This document shows positions 6,984 through 16,258 of a DNA stretch of 34,927 nt, in pieces. Both the position numbers and the translations under genes were made by a program. The stretch lies in contig JABMMZ010000105.1 in NCBI GenBank assembly GCA_013205405.1, positions 1 through 34,927 of the forward strand, read 5' to 3'. Under the pieces are notes generated by a model that was not told the origin of the DNA, did no database searches, and was given only the letters and a program-made list of their open reading frames with translations. Origin of the DNA: Bacteroidota bacterium. GTDB taxonomy: Bacteria > Bacteroidota > Bacteroidia > NS11-12g > UBA955. Numbering within the stretch: position 1 is the first letter of the stretch; each line of letters opens with the position of its first letter.

Positions 6984-8836
6984 CTTCCTAAGTGTACTAA
7001 TAATATAGAAATATCTGAAGGAGAAACACCGCTTATTCTGGCGGCTTGTCCAATATTTTCTGGTTTCAATTTATTTAACTTCTCTCTGCTTTCTAAAGAG
7101 ATTGACTTAATATTGGCATAGTTAAAATTTTCATTAATTTTTAATCCTTCAAGTCTTTTAAGTTTATCTGCCATAAGTTTTTCTTTTTCAATATAACTTT
7201 CATATTTAATTAATATTTCTACTTCTTCCAATATTTCTTTTTCAAAGGATTGCAGACTAGGATATAAATTTACTAAATCAAATAAGCTTACTTGAGGTCT
7301 TAGAATAACCTTATCTAATTTGGTTTTTTGAAGCAAATCTGTAGTACCTAATTTACTAAATATTTCACTCACATCTTCAGGATAAACAGAAATATTTTTA
7401 ACTTCATTTTCAAGTTCTATCACTTTTTGATATTTCAGTTCTAATGCTTTTAATCTTTCGTTATCTGCCAAACCAATACAGTGGCCAAGTTTTGTTAATC
7501 TATAATCAGCATTATCTTGACGCAATAAAATTCTAAATTCTGCCCTCGATGTAAACATTCTGTAAGGCTCATCGGTTCCTTTCGTTATTAAATCGTCTAT
7601 CAATACACCAATATAGGCCTCAGACCTGTCTAACACAAAGGCTTCTTTTTTGTTTATCTTCAAATGGGCATTAATTCCTGCCATCAAACCTTGACAAGCT
7701 GCTTCTTCATATCCTGTGGTTCCGTTAATTTGGCCGGCAAAATAAAGGCCATCTATTAATTTTGTTTCAAGCGATAAGCGCAACTGAGTTGGAGCAAAAT
7801 AATCATATTCAATCGCATATCCTGGTCTAAAAATTTTAGCATTTTCAAATCCAGGAATTTGAAGGATTGCTTTATGTTGAATATCTTCAGGCAATGAAGT
7901 AGAAAAACCATTGATATACATTTCTACCGTTTTCCATCCTTCGGGCTCTACAAAAATTTGGTGTCTATCTCTATCAGCAAATCGGTTTATTTTATCTTCA
8001 ATAGAGGGACAATACCTAGGACCCAAACCTTGAATTCTGCCATTAAACATGGGCGACTGATCAAAACCTTCTCTTAAAACATCATGCACATTCTGATTGG
8101 TATAAGTAATATAGCAAGAGCGTTGTTCTTTCAAAGGCGATGTTTTATTGCTGTAAGAAAATTTATTAGGATTTTTATCACCCTTTTGTTCATTCATTTT
8201 AGAGTAATCTAAGCTTCTGCCATCTACTCTTGGCGGAGTACCTGTTTTCATTCGCCCATTTGTAAAACCAATTTTTAGCAAAGAAGCGGTTATACCTACA
8301 CTATTGGTTTCAGACATTCTACCACCACCAAAGTTTTTAGTACCTATATGAATTAAGCCATTTAAAAAAGTGCCGCTTGTAAGAATAACAGATTTAGATT
8401 TAATAGTATATCCTAAAGCGGTTGTAACGCCAATAGCTTTTTGGTTTTCCGTGAGTACATCAATAACATTATCTTGAAGGAAATCTATATTCTTATTGTC
8501 TTCTAAGGCCAAACGCCATTCTTCAGAAAAACGCATTCTATCAGACTGCGCTCTAGGACTCCACATAGCTGGCCCTTTAGAAAGGTTCAACATTCTAAAT
8601 TGAACCATTGTTTTATCTGTAATAATACCAGACATACCGCCCAAGGCATCTATTTCTCTAATAATTTGCCCTTTGGCTACACCGCCCATCGCAGGATTGC
8701 AACTCATTTTTGCAATGGTTTCCATATTCATAGTAATAAGCAGCACTTTAGAACCCATGGTTGCTGCAGCATAAGAAGCTTCACAACCAGCATGGCCTGC
8801 GCCAACTACTATAACATCATATTTATCTAAATACAT
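6980..8836 (-). CDS. mnmG: tRNA U34 5-carboxymethylaminomethyl modification enzyme MnmG
   Basis: MnmG (GidA) works with MnmE to put the carboxymethylaminomethyl group on wobble uridine 34 of certain tRNAs, using FAD and methylene-tetrahydrofolate. The 618-residue length is normal. The FAD-binding motif VVGAGHAGCEAS is at residues 10-21, followed by GGVAKGQIIREIDALGG, GTFLNGLIHIG, CPSIEDKINRFADRDRHQIF and GLYFAGQINGTTGYEEAACQ. The C-terminal helical domain ends in the conserved IGQAARISGVSPSDISILLVHL. It lies 42 bases downstream of ybeY, and a parS-like palindrome sits in its leader nine bases before the ATG. The next gene overlaps its stop. mnmG often lies close to the replication origin in bacteria. 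Confidence 0.98.
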   Translation of the reverse strand: MYLDKYDVIVVGAGHAGCEASYAAATMGSKVLLITMNMETIAKMSCNPAMGGVAKGQIIREIDALGGMSGIITDKTMVQFRMLNLSKGPAMWSPRAQSDRMRFSEEWRLALEDNKNIDFLQDNVIDVLTENQKAIGVTTALGYTIKSKSVILTSGTFLNGLIHIGTKNFGGGRMSETNSVGITASLLKIGFTNGRMKTGTPPRVDGRSLDYSKMNEQKGDKNPNKFSYSNKTSPLKEQRSCYITYTNQNVHDVLREGFDQSPMFNGRIQGLGPRYCPSIEDKINRFADRDRHQIFVEPEGWKTVEMYINGFSTSLPEDIQHKAILQIPGFENAKIFRPGYAIEYDYFAPTQLRLSLETKLIDGLYFAGQINGTTGYEEAACQGLMAGINAHLKINKKEAFVLDRSEAYIGVLIDDLITKGTDEPYRMFTSRAEFRILLRQDNADYRLTKLGHCIGLADNERLKALELKYQKVIELENEVKNISVYPEDVSEIFSKLGTTDLLQKTKLDKVILRPQVSLFDLVNLYPSLQSFEKEILEEVEILIKYESYIEKEKLMADKLKRLEGLKINENFNYANIKSISLESREKLNKLKPENIGQAARISGVSPSDISILLVHLGR

Positions 8837-8844
8837 TTTATTTA

Positions 8845-8860
8845 TGTTCCACGGGGAACT
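8845..8860. promoter_or_regulatory. parS-like site 1
   Basis: TGTTCCACGGGGAACT is a near-palindrome in the mnmG leader. Compared with the symmetric parS-type sequence TGTTCCACGTGGAACA it differs at position 10 and at the last base. It is 38 bp centre to centre from site 2. Confidence 0.55.
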
Positions 8861-8878
8861 ATTATTTATTTACTTTAA

Positions 8879-9340
8879 TTACTGTTCCACGAGGAACATT
8901 TTTTTGAATACACCTATGTAATAACCCTCTTTCTCTCTCATAACTTTTATATCATTGGTACTTTTGTCTTTGTATCCAACCAAATGCAATACTCCATGGC
9001 ATATAACACGTATCAGCTCTTCAATGTTTTCCTTTTTAAATTGAATAGCGTTGTCTTTTACCCTTTCAATACTAATATAAATATCTCCTTCTATAATGTT
9101 AGCATCTGAATAATCGAAAGTTATAATGTCAGTATAATAATTATGATTTAAAGAATCAATGTTAATTTGGAGTAATTCGGCATCATTAATAAAGTTAAAC
9201 TCAATAATGGATAATGATTTATTGTGATCACTAAGTATTTGAAAGATAACTTTTTTTGTTATTTTGATTAGTCCGGCAAGTAAATTAAGCTTACCATACA
9301 ACTGAATTTGATTATTTGAGTACTGTAATTGTTCCATCAA
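8879..9340 (-). CDS. ybeY: Endoribonuclease YbeY
   Basis: YbeY is a zinc-dependent endoribonuclease needed for 16S rRNA 3' maturation and ribosome quality control. The 153-residue product has the family signature CHGVLHLVGYKDK with zinc ligands His115 and His119. The third position is Asp125 (GYKD) where E. coli has His (GYDH), a substitution I recall from Bacteroidota members. The substrate-groove motif TDIITFDY is at 70-77, and GDIYISIE follows. The start overlaps the 3' end of the upstream type-IX-secreted protein gene by 29 bases. ATG codons at 9340 and 9337 are both possible starts. It is followed after 42 bases by mnmG, so both are likely on one transcript. Confidence 0.93.
   Translation of the reverse strand: MMEQLQYSNNQIQLYGKLNLLAGLIKITKKVIFQILSDHNKSLSIIEFNFINDAELLQINIDSLNHNYYTDIITFDYSDANIIEGDIYISIERVKDNAIQFKKENIEELIRVICHGVLHLVGYKDKSTNDIKVMREKEGYYIGVFKKMFLVEQ
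8883..8898. promoter_or_regulatory. parS-like site 2
   Basis: TGTTCCACGAGGAACA differs from the symmetric TGTTCCACGTGGAACA only at position 10. It lies inside the last codons of ybeY, where the minus strand encodes MFLVEQ. Confidence 0.6.
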
Positions 9341-11081
9341 AAATTAATCTTTTTCCATTTAAGCCTATTATTATTGATCTGTAAATGTAAACATCTTGAT
9401 CTACAAATTCACCATTATTACCCGTGCCTATCCAAGGTTTTCTTACATCATTGGTTTCATAAAGCAATTCACCCCAACGATTGTATACTTGAAAACTTGA
9501 TTTTTCGTAATTTAAAAATATACCCTTTGGCGCAAAAGTTGTATTGAAGCCATTAATTTGTATTGCATTAGGAAAGTAAACAATAGGATCGGCAGTAGCG
9601 CATTTTATGTTACTATAGCTTGTATCTTTTCTTGGATAAAGCAAACTAGGGTTATTTTCAATAGCTCTAATGCAATAACACAATTGCTCTTGTTGTGCAC
9701 TAAAATTGGAATTATCTGTTTTAGAAACTATATTATTAGAGAAAGTATTTAGAATGTTCCACGAGGAACTTCTTGTGCCATTTGGATTATCTAATAACAA
9801 AAGCTCTTGTTTTTCAGCATTTTTTATAAATGAAGAATAATTATTCCAATCTAAATTTTGAATACCAGGATTGATCATATCTAAATTTAAAAGAATAGTT
9901 TTGGCAATATTACTGGTATCAAAAATAAGACTACATGGTCCTTCGGTAGTAAAATAATATTGATAAAAACGCGTTTGAACTCTAACGCTATTGTCTATTA
10001 ATTCGTTAATACCACCTGTAGAATTGATAGTTTGCCACAATGAATAAGTACCGTTATCTTCAGATTTATAAATATTAATTTTTTTTAAAGAAGTTAAATT
10101 TTCTGCGATAAGCGTTAATTCAATATAGTTTCTTTGCACCGAAGCTTTAGCAATATAAGAGTTTTTAGAAGGAGTAATAGAATTTGTATTCACGCAAACC
10201 ACATTAGAAGATGAACTAAAGATAGTGGCATTAGTTAACCGAATTGCTCTAATGTAAAAACATAAATTATCTCCAAAATTAGTAAAATTGTATGTAAAAG
10301 AAGTGATATTATTAACCACTGTGCCAATTTGTTGAAAATTATATGCATTAATTTTTCTATAAATAATATAGTCTTGTATAGGCCAACCGATATAAGGTGT
10401 CCAAGTAAGGGTAACAGTTTTATTACATTGATTGTAAGCTTGTTGTAAAAACATTGTTTGATGACTAGCAGATATTAAACTTGTATTCGAACAACTATCG
10501 TATGCAGCCACACCATAAGCAATACTGCTAACAGTTGGATCACGAACCCCATTATCTATATAAGAGGTATTAACGGTATTATTAATAATAGCATTGGTGC
10601 CGGTAATATGATAAACTAAATATCCTTTAACATCCACACTGCCATTTTGCGACCAACCAATAATTGTTTTTTGTGAAGCTAAGTCAACACTTACCGAATC
10701 TAAATCCATATTTACAGGAGGTGTATTGTCAATTTGAATAGTATCACTAAATAGGCTGTCTATGCCATTACATGCTTTATTATAGACGATATAAAATTTC
10801 CAATTTTGTAAATTGGGCAAGCCAATTTGAAGGCTGTTCGTATTAACATTATAGGATTTAAAATAAACAAAGGGGCTAAAATTATCTTCCTGACCATACA
10901 AACTAAAACTTGTAAAACTACCACAATTATCAGTAGGAGGGAACCAAAATAAATCTAAAGTAGAGTTTAATCTATCTAAACAAGCTCTGCGCATTTTAGG
11001 ACGACCCTCTAAGGCATAAATATTTGATACTAAAATGGATAGTAGAAAAAATAGAATGATATGTTTTTTATATTCAATCAC
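9312..11081 (-). CDS. Type IX-secreted protein with fibronectin-like repeats and type B sorting tail
   Basis: The 589-residue protein starts with a Sec signal peptide (basic MIEYKKH, hydrophobic FFLLSILVSNIYA, cleavage near ALEG). Several beta-rich repeats follow that look like fibronectin type III domains: WFPPTDNCG, ISWSQ-type strands, LTWTPYIGWPIQDYIIYRK and similar. The last ~90 residues are the gliding-motility-associated C-terminal domain: VYFPNAIQING, FQVYNRWGELLYETND, and the DGTITVLK end. This marks export through the type IX system and surface attachment or release. The ligand is unknown. It overlaps the preceding M16-like gene by 8 bases and ybeY by 29 bases. The third parS-like site lies inside it. 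Confidence 0.88.
   Translation of the reverse strand: MIEYKKHIILFFLLSILVSNIYALEGRPKMRRACLDRLNSTLDLFWFPPTDNCGSFTSFSLYGQEDNFSPFVYFKSYNVNTNSLQIGLPNLQNWKFYIVYNKACNGIDSLFSDTIQIDNTPPVNMDLDSVSVDLASQKTIIGWSQNGSVDVKGYLVYHITGTNAIINNTVNTSYIDNGVRDPTVSSIAYGVAAYDSCSNTSLISASHQTMFLQQAYNQCNKTVTLTWTPYIGWPIQDYIIYRKINAYNFQQIGTVVNNITSFTYNFTNFGDNLCFYIRAIRLTNATIFSSSSNVVCVNTNSITPSKNSYIAKASVQRNYIELTLIAENLTSLKKINIYKSEDNGTYSLWQTINSTGGINELIDNSVRVQTRFYQYYFTTEGPCSLIFDTSNIAKTILLNLDMINPGIQNLDWNNYSSFIKNAEKQELLLLDNPNGTRSSSWNILNTFSNNIVSKTDNSNFSAQQEQLCYCIRAIENNPSLLYPRKDTSYSNIKCATADPIVYFPNAIQINGFNTTFAPKGIFLNYEKSSFQVYNRWGELLYETNDVRKPWIGTGNNGEFVDQDVYIYRSIIIGLNGKRLIFDGTITVLK
9755..9770. promoter_or_regulatory. parS-like site 3
   Basis: TGTTCCACGAGGAACT lies within coding sequence of the type-IX-secreted protein (minus-strand frame encodes RSSWN). 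It has the same orientation and the same position-10 deviation as site 2, from which it lies 872 bp away. Confidence 0.55.
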
Positions 11082-12318
11082 CAGCTAAGCAATATTTAAA
11101 CGTATTTTCTTTAAAATAATTGTATGCAGTATCTAAAATTTCTTGAGATGTAATATTTTGTATCGCTTTTAAATAATTATTGTAATAATGAGCATCCATA
11201 TTCATTTCTACGAATGTTTTAAAACGATCGCTAATATTAAAAACACCATCAAAATTCCTTTGTAAAACACCTGTTAAATAATTTTTAACAGTAATTAGTT
11301 CTTCTTGGCCAACTAACTCTTCTCTCAGTTTTTTTATTTCTCTTAAAATTTCAGTTTTTACAAGGGCAGAATTTTTATTATTACACTCACTCGAAATTTT
11401 AAGAACAGAGAACTTTTTATAGGGAGAAATAGAAGAATGAATGCCATATGTAAGTCCTTTATCCTCTCTAATATTTTTCATTAATCGAGAACCAAAATAA
11501 CCACCTAAAAGAGTATTTAGAATACTTATTTTAAAAAAATCGGGATGCTCTCTTTCAGGTAAAATTTTTCCAAATCTTATAGAACTTTGAGTAGAATCTG
11601 ACTTAGGTATTATTAGCTCTAACTCAACACCAGAAGGTATTTCGTCTATATTAGATATATTTATTTTTGGCAATATTTCAAAACCAATATCAGCTAATAA
11701 ATTTATAACATTTATAGATTTTGATCCTGTAAAAATAAAGTAAGGAGAAAGCAATTGATTATTTTTAAAACTAATTAATTCACTTTGTAGGGTATTATTA
11801 ATAACATCTTCTGTAAGTATCTTATTAACGGTATGATTATCTCCAAAAAGAAGTTTATTGATGCCTCTGTTAGCTAAAAAAGAAGTTTTTTGAAGATTGA
11901 TTTTTAGTTCACTAATTTTATTCCGTTTGTATACTAATATTTCCTCTTCAGGGAAAAAGGCTTCATCAATAGCATTTTTAACTATGGGAAGAATATTTTC
12001 AATATTTTCTTCTAATCCATAAATAGAAATACTAGACGTATAATAATCACTGTTTTTGAAAATAAAACCACCATATTGATCAATATCTTCTGCAATTTGC
12101 GAAGCTGTTTTAGTTACAGTGCCACTAAATAATAAATCTAAACCAATGGTATAAGCAAAAGGGTTAGAAATACCAATTCTGTTGGCATAAGGATAAATTA
12201 TTTCTAATTTGAAAACACCATCAGAACCATCAAAATGAAAAATATTATTTTCACTTTCAATAAATCCAGTAGTAAATGCTGAAGATTCTTTTATTTCGGG
12301 CGCTATACTTCTATTCAT
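11074..12318 (-). CDS. M16 family peptidase-like protein, non-catalytic subunit
   Basis: The 414-residue product has the M16 (insulinase/pitrilysin) fold pattern but lacks the HxxEH zinc motif: the equivalent stretch reads FAYTIGLDLLFSGT. It keeps GGYFGSRLMKNIREDKGLTYG, which contains the Arg/Tyr pair that contacts substrate in the non-catalytic partner of two-subunit M16 enzymes. I infer a heterodimer with the catalytic protein from the overlapping upstream gene (12311-13579, 8-base overlap). No signal peptide is seen, so it is probably cytoplasmic. The 8-base overlap with the next gene suggests coupled translation. Substrates are unknown. Confidence 0.9.
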   Translation of the reverse strand: MNRSIAPEIKESSAFTTGFIESENNIFHFDGSDGVFKLEIIYPYANRIGISNPFAYTIGLDLLFSGTVTKTASQIAEDIDQYGGFIFKNSDYYTSSISIYGLEENIENILPIVKNAIDEAFFPEEEILVYKRNKISELKINLQKTSFLANRGINKLLFGDNHTVNKILTEDVINNTLQSELISFKNNQLLSPYFIFTGSKSINVINLLADIGFEILPKINISNIDEIPSGVELELIIPKSDSTQSSIRFGKILPEREHPDFFKISILNTLLGGYFGSRLMKNIREDKGLTYGIHSSISPYKKFSVLKISSECNNKNSALVKTEILREIKKLREELVGQEELITVKNYLTGVLQRNFDGVFNISDRFKTFVEMNMDAHYYNNYLKAIQNITSQEILDTAYNYFKENTFKYCLAGD

Positions 12319-13579
12319 TTGTTGGATTATATTTTAAAACACTATGATTCCCTTTAAGTAAATACTCCTTGCAAATAGTAATAACATCATTTTCAGAAAT
12401 ATGTTTAATATAATATGTTTCTTTATTTACAAGTTCAACATCACCCAATCTGAAGGCATAACAGAGTGACATAGCTTTATTTAAGACAGAGGTTTTACTA
12501 AAAAGGTTGCTTGTAAGTGATTTATTTTTAACTTTAATTAAGTCCTTTTCTCCAAGACCAGTTATTGTTAGTTCTTTAATTACCTTTATAATTTCGTTTT
12601 CTGCAGTTTCAAAACTAACATCATCGGCTAATTTTCCTTCAATAATAAAAAGTCCTGCATCTATATCTCCCGAAACATAGGCTTCGAGTTGAGTAAATAA
12701 TAATTTTTCTTTTATGAGAATATTAATAAAATACGAGGATTCGGAGCGAGAAAGTATATCACTCAGTAAATCGAAAGCATAGTATAATGGATGATTTCTT
12801 TCTACCATATTAAAGGCTAAATAAATGGCTTTTTGAGGCACATTTGTATCTATTGTTTTCTCATTTCTTTTGTATCTAATAGGTTCAATAGGGTAGTGGT
12901 TGGTGTTTTTTTTACCAGCGGGTATTTTACCAAACCATTTTTCAGTTAGCTCCTTTGCAGAATTAAAAGAAATATTACCAGCTAAACAAAGCACTGCATT
13001 ACTAGGGTTATAAAAGGTTTCGAAAAAAGAAATAACATCGGTTAAATTGGCGTTTTCCACGTGGCTAATTTCTTTACCAATTGTAGCCCATTGATAAGGA
13101 TGCACTTGATAAGCCAGGGGCCTTAAATGCAACCAAGCATCACCGTAAGGCTGATTGAGGTAACGTTGTTTAAATTCCTCAATAACCACACCTTGTTGCA
13201 CGGCTAAAGATTTCTCAGAAAAATCTAAACGCAACATTCTATCGCTTTCTAACCAGAGTGCTGTTTCAATATTTTGAGAAGGCAGGGTGATATAATAGTT
13301 GGTAATATCATTACTGGTAAAGGCATTGTTTTCGCCACTGGCTTTTTGTAGTGGTGTATCGAAAGAAGGAATATTAACAGAACCACCAAACATGAGGTGT
13401 TCGAAAAGATGTGCAAATCCCGTTTTATCGGCACTTTCGTCTCGTGCACCTACATTATATAAAAGATTAGAAACACATAAGTTGGTATTAAAATCGGGAT
13501 GATGAATGAGGGTTAAACCATTTGCAAGATGATGTATATTATAGGCTATCACTGCTGCAAAGATAAGCAATTGCTGCAT
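12311..13579 (-). CDS. M16 family zinc peptidase, catalytic subunit
   Basis: The 422-residue protein shows the inverted zinc motif in GFAHLFEHLMFGGS (HLFEH), with the downstream Glu ligand expected in VVIEEFKQRY. GENNAFTSNDITNYY and HPYQWATIGKEI are further M16 signatures. It should cleave peptides in a chamber formed with the non-catalytic partner encoded immediately downstream (8-base overlap). The first residues (MQQLLIFAAVIAYNIHHLANG) are somewhat hydrophobic but match the usual M16 N-terminal strand leading into LANGLTLIHHP, so I read the protein as cytoplasmic. The gene follows the barrel protein gene after 57 bases, and no separate promoter is obvious. Confidence 0.92.
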   Translation of the reverse strand: MQQLLIFAAVIAYNIHHLANGLTLIHHPDFNTNLCVSNLLYNVGARDESADKTGFAHLFEHLMFGGSVNIPSFDTPLQKASGENNAFTSNDITNYYITLPSQNIETALWLESDRMLRLDFSEKSLAVQQGVVIEEFKQRYLNQPYGDAWLHLRPLAYQVHPYQWATIGKEISHVENANLTDVISFFETFYNPSNAVLCLAGNISFNSAKELTEKWFGKIPAGKKNTNHYPIEPIRYKRNEKTIDTNVPQKAIYLAFNMVERNHPLYYAFDLLSDILSRSESSYFINILIKEKLLFTQLEAYVSGDIDAGLFIIEGKLADDVSFETAENEIIKVIKELTITGLGEKDLIKVKNKSLTSNLFSKTSVLNKAMSLCYAFRLGDVELVNKETYYIKHISENDVITICKEYLLKGNHSVLKYNPTNE

Positions 13580-13636
13580 TAGTGAAAACTAACAAGCAAA
13601 TAATAAGCTTTTGGAGTAAATATTAAATTTTTTATA

Positions 13637-14371
13637 TTAAAAAAGCAAAGCAATATCAAAACTAAAATTAAAGATAGTGCCTTTTCCGCTCATACGTGGA
13701 ACAATATCAGGATAACGAGTACCAGGCGTCCCACTTGTAAGCCTTGAAGAGTTTATATTGATTAATCCTAACTTAGTTGTAGTTTGAAGGGACATCCCAC
13801 TTCCAATATCTTTTCTTAAGCCAATAGCAGGCATAAAATCTATTTTTCTAAGAGGAAGATTGTCATATTTTACCTCGGCCAACTCACCAAAACCTTTAGA
13901 AATAGTGGCTTTGAATAATACACCAAATTGGCCACCAACTATTAGAAATAAAGGCTGTTTTTTAGCATTATTAGCAATACGAATGCTCATAAAGCATGGA
14001 ATTTCGCCATAAAGAAGCGATATTTTACTAAAGGAAGTATCGTTGGTTTTACCAAATTTACTCCCTTTGTAATTGGCATTAAATTCCCAATGAAATTGAA
14101 GCGATTTCTTTTTATTTAAATTAATTATTTGATACATACCCGCCCCAAAACCAAAGGTATGTTTAGTATTATTAAACTCAGTGCCTAAAAAAGTATGCCA
14201 ACCCAAGTTAAATTTTATACCTAATTTAGTTTTTGTTTTTTCGTCAGTATCTACATTTTGCTGTTGTAAAGGCGCATCAATAGTATGTGTTTCTACTTGT
14301 GCACGAATACTCAAGTGGAAGGTTAAAAATAGTATAATGAATATTTTATATGGCATCAATATTTTTTCCAT
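13637..14371 (-). CDS. PorT-like outer-membrane beta-barrel protein
   Basis: The 244-residue protein has a signal peptide (PYKIFIILFLTFHLSIRA, cleavage before Gln-Val-Glu) and then alternating hydrophobic/polar strands with Gly and aromatic residues (LGIKFNLGWHTFLG, HTFGFGAGMYQIINL, LQFHWEFNANYKG), ending in an aromatic Phe. This fits the outer_membrane_beta-barrel/PorT-like group. The role is unknown. Two starts are possible: ATG at 14371, or ATG at 14356, which gives the shorter n-region MPYK. Both overlap the end of the Hsp70 gene. The 3' neighbour is the M16 pair. Confidence 0.8.
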   Translation of the reverse strand: MEKILMPYKIFIILFLTFHLSIRAQVETHTIDAPLQQQNVDTDEKTKTKLGIKFNLGWHTFLGTEFNNTKHTFGFGAGMYQIINLNKKKSLQFHWEFNANYKGSKFGKTNDTSFSKISLLYGEIPCFMSIRIANNAKKQPLFLIVGGQFGVLFKATISKGFGELAEVKYDNLPLRKIDFMPAIGLRKDIGSGMSLQTTTKLGLININSSRLTSGTPGTRYPDIVPRMSGKGTIFNFSFDIALLF

Positions 14372-16219
14372 TTAGGGCTTTGTTTACAGCTGAATCCATT
14401 AGTCTTTCTGCAAAAGGACGTGTGTAGTCATTCAAACGTTCAAATTCAAAATTTATTGTGTCACGGTTATTGGTGGTTATAATATTTTGCAAAGATTGAA
14501 TTAAAATTTGTGTTTCTTCTATTTCTTTTTCAGTGAGTAAAACAGCATTGTTTTTGAATAGTTTTTCGCACTGATAAATCAATTGATTGGCTTCTGTAAC
14601 AGCTTCTGTAAGTAGGCGGGCATTTATGTCTTGTTTAGCATTTTGCATGCTTGCAAGCAGCATATTCTCTACTTCTGTATCTGTAAGTCCATATTGTGGC
14701 ACAATATCAATATTTTGTCTAGTACCAGAACGAAGTTCAGTAGCTTCTACTTTTAAAATACCATCCGCATTTAATAAAAATTGAATGTCAATTTTTGGAA
14801 AGCCTGCAGGCATTGCAGGAATATTATTAAGGATAAATTCACCTAATTTACGGTTGTGTTCAACCTGTTCTCTTTCACCTTGGTAAACTGCTATTTTAAG
14901 ATTTATTTGACCATCTTTTGAGGTAGTGTATTCTCTGCCAGCTTTAATAGGTATTTTGTTGTTTCGTGGAATAATGGTGTCCATTAAGCCTCCCAAAGTT
15001 TCTATACCAAGGCTAAGCGGTGTTACATCTAGTAATAATAAATCTTTTCTATTGCCAGCTAGTATGTCTGCCTCTATTGCTGCTCCAAGAGCTACTACTT
15101 CATCAGCATTTAAAGCATCGTTAAGGGTTTCTGTGCCAAAGAATTTTTTTAATAAATCAGTAACCAAAGGCACACGGGTACTGCCACCTACCAATATTAC
15201 TTCATCAATATTTATTATACTAATACAGCATCTTTCAATGCTAATTGGCAACAATTTATTGTTTTTTCTACAATAGGTAAAATGCTTTTTTCAAAGTCTT
15301 TTAAAGATATGTTTAAAGGCCAAATTATAGTATCAATTGTTATAAAGGTATGAGCATTTTCAGCAGTTGAGAGTTGTTTTTTAACGTCTTCTGCTTTTAA
15401 TCTAAATAATTGATAAAGACCTTTATTTTTTTCAATTTCTTGAATATTTAGGTCTAGTTGAGTGCACCAAAATTCAATGATCTTTCTATCAAAATCGTCT
15501 CCACCAATATAGGTATCACCATTGGTAGTTAATACTTCAAAAATACCATTTTGAATGTTTAGTATTGTAATATCAAAAGTGCCACCACCTAAATCGTATA
15601 CAGCTATGGTCTTAGATTCTTCTGAATTTAAGCCAATACCATATGCTAAACTAGCTGCAGTAGGCTCGTTCACAATACGCAACACATCAAGTCCAGCCAG
15701 CTTACCAGCATCGCGTGTGGCTTGTCTTTGGCTATCATTAAAATAGGCAGGAACAGTAATAACTGCCTTGGAAATAGTTTCATTTAAAATAACCTCCGCA
15801 TTCTCCTTTAACTCCTTTAAAATAATAGAAGAAAGTTCTATGGGGTTGTATAATTTACCATTAATTTCCACCTTTACCATGGCTTTGGTTTCATCATCTA
15901 TAATTCGGTAACCATAGCTAGCGTGTTCCTTAATATCAGCGTAGCTTCTGCCTAATAATCGTTTTACAGAGTAAATGGTATTTTGAGGCTCAGTGCTAAG
16001 GAAATGTTTGGCTTTATTGCCAACAGTAATGGTATTATTATTTGAAAAATGAATAATAGAAGGAACAATGGTTTCATTGGTTTTGGATAAGCATTTTGGT
16101 AACTTAGTTTCTTTATCGATAATAGCCACTAAACTATTAGTAGTACCTAAATCGATTCCAATTACGGTATCGTTTTTTTTAATTTTTCCCTCTTTAATAT
16201 TAATGCTTATTCGTGCCAA
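14346..16219 (-). pseudogene. hscA: Hsp70 chaperone HscA, split by one frameshift
   Basis: Two adjacent frames together make one HscA-type Hsp70 of about 620 residues. HscA hydrolyses ATP to help hand Fe-S clusters from scaffold to target proteins. The 5' part (15215-16219) holds most of the ATPase domain: GIDLGTTNS at 21-29, the AYFNDSQRQATRDAG region and VYDLGGGTFDIT. It ends LALKDAVLV-stop. The 3' part (14346-15254) resumes at INIDEVILVGGSTRVP and carries LLLDVTPLSLGIETLGG, the substrate-binding domain and the helical lid. A -1 shift between 15254 and 15215 joins them. Everything else is intact, so this is either a recent inactivation or a sequence error. The start is a TTG whose product MARISINIKEG matches the usual family N-terminus. 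Confidence 0.85.
15215..15254 (-). other. Frameshift site in hscA
   Basis: In the first frame the codons GAT GCT GTA TTA GTA are followed by TAA at 15217-15215. Reading one base earlier gives ATT AGT ATA ATA AAT ATT GAT GAA, which enters the conserved IDEVILVGGS. One missing base near 15225 would explain it. No X-XXY-YYZ slippery heptamer is present in the overlap. Confidence 0.75.
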
Positions 16220-16229
16220 AGTATAATTG

Positions 16230-16237
16230 CAAAATTA
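16230..16237 (-). promoter_or_regulatory. hscA -7 box
   Basis: Minus strand TAATTTTG is a perfect TAnnTTTG match and ends ten bases before the TTG start of hscA. No -33 TTG is seen at the right distance. Confidence 0.4.
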
Positions 16238-16258
16238 AGGATTAGGTTTGTTATTTTA

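Noticed and set aside
13064-13079. TTTTCCACGTGGCTAA as a further parS-like site
   Set aside because: The CCACGTGG core is perfect, but the outer bases match on one side only (12 of 16), and the sequence is explained by the codons for SHVEN in the M16 peptidase.
13686-13701. ACGTGGAACA half-site
   Set aside because: Only the right half of the palindrome is present; the left half does not match, and it lies in coding sequence of the barrel protein.
15215-15300. Programmed -1 frameshifting in hscA
   Set aside because: The A-rich stretch GAAAAAAGC upstream is not in the right phase for an X-XXY-YYZ slip, and the shift must occur after it, near 15217-15254, where no slippery sequence exists.
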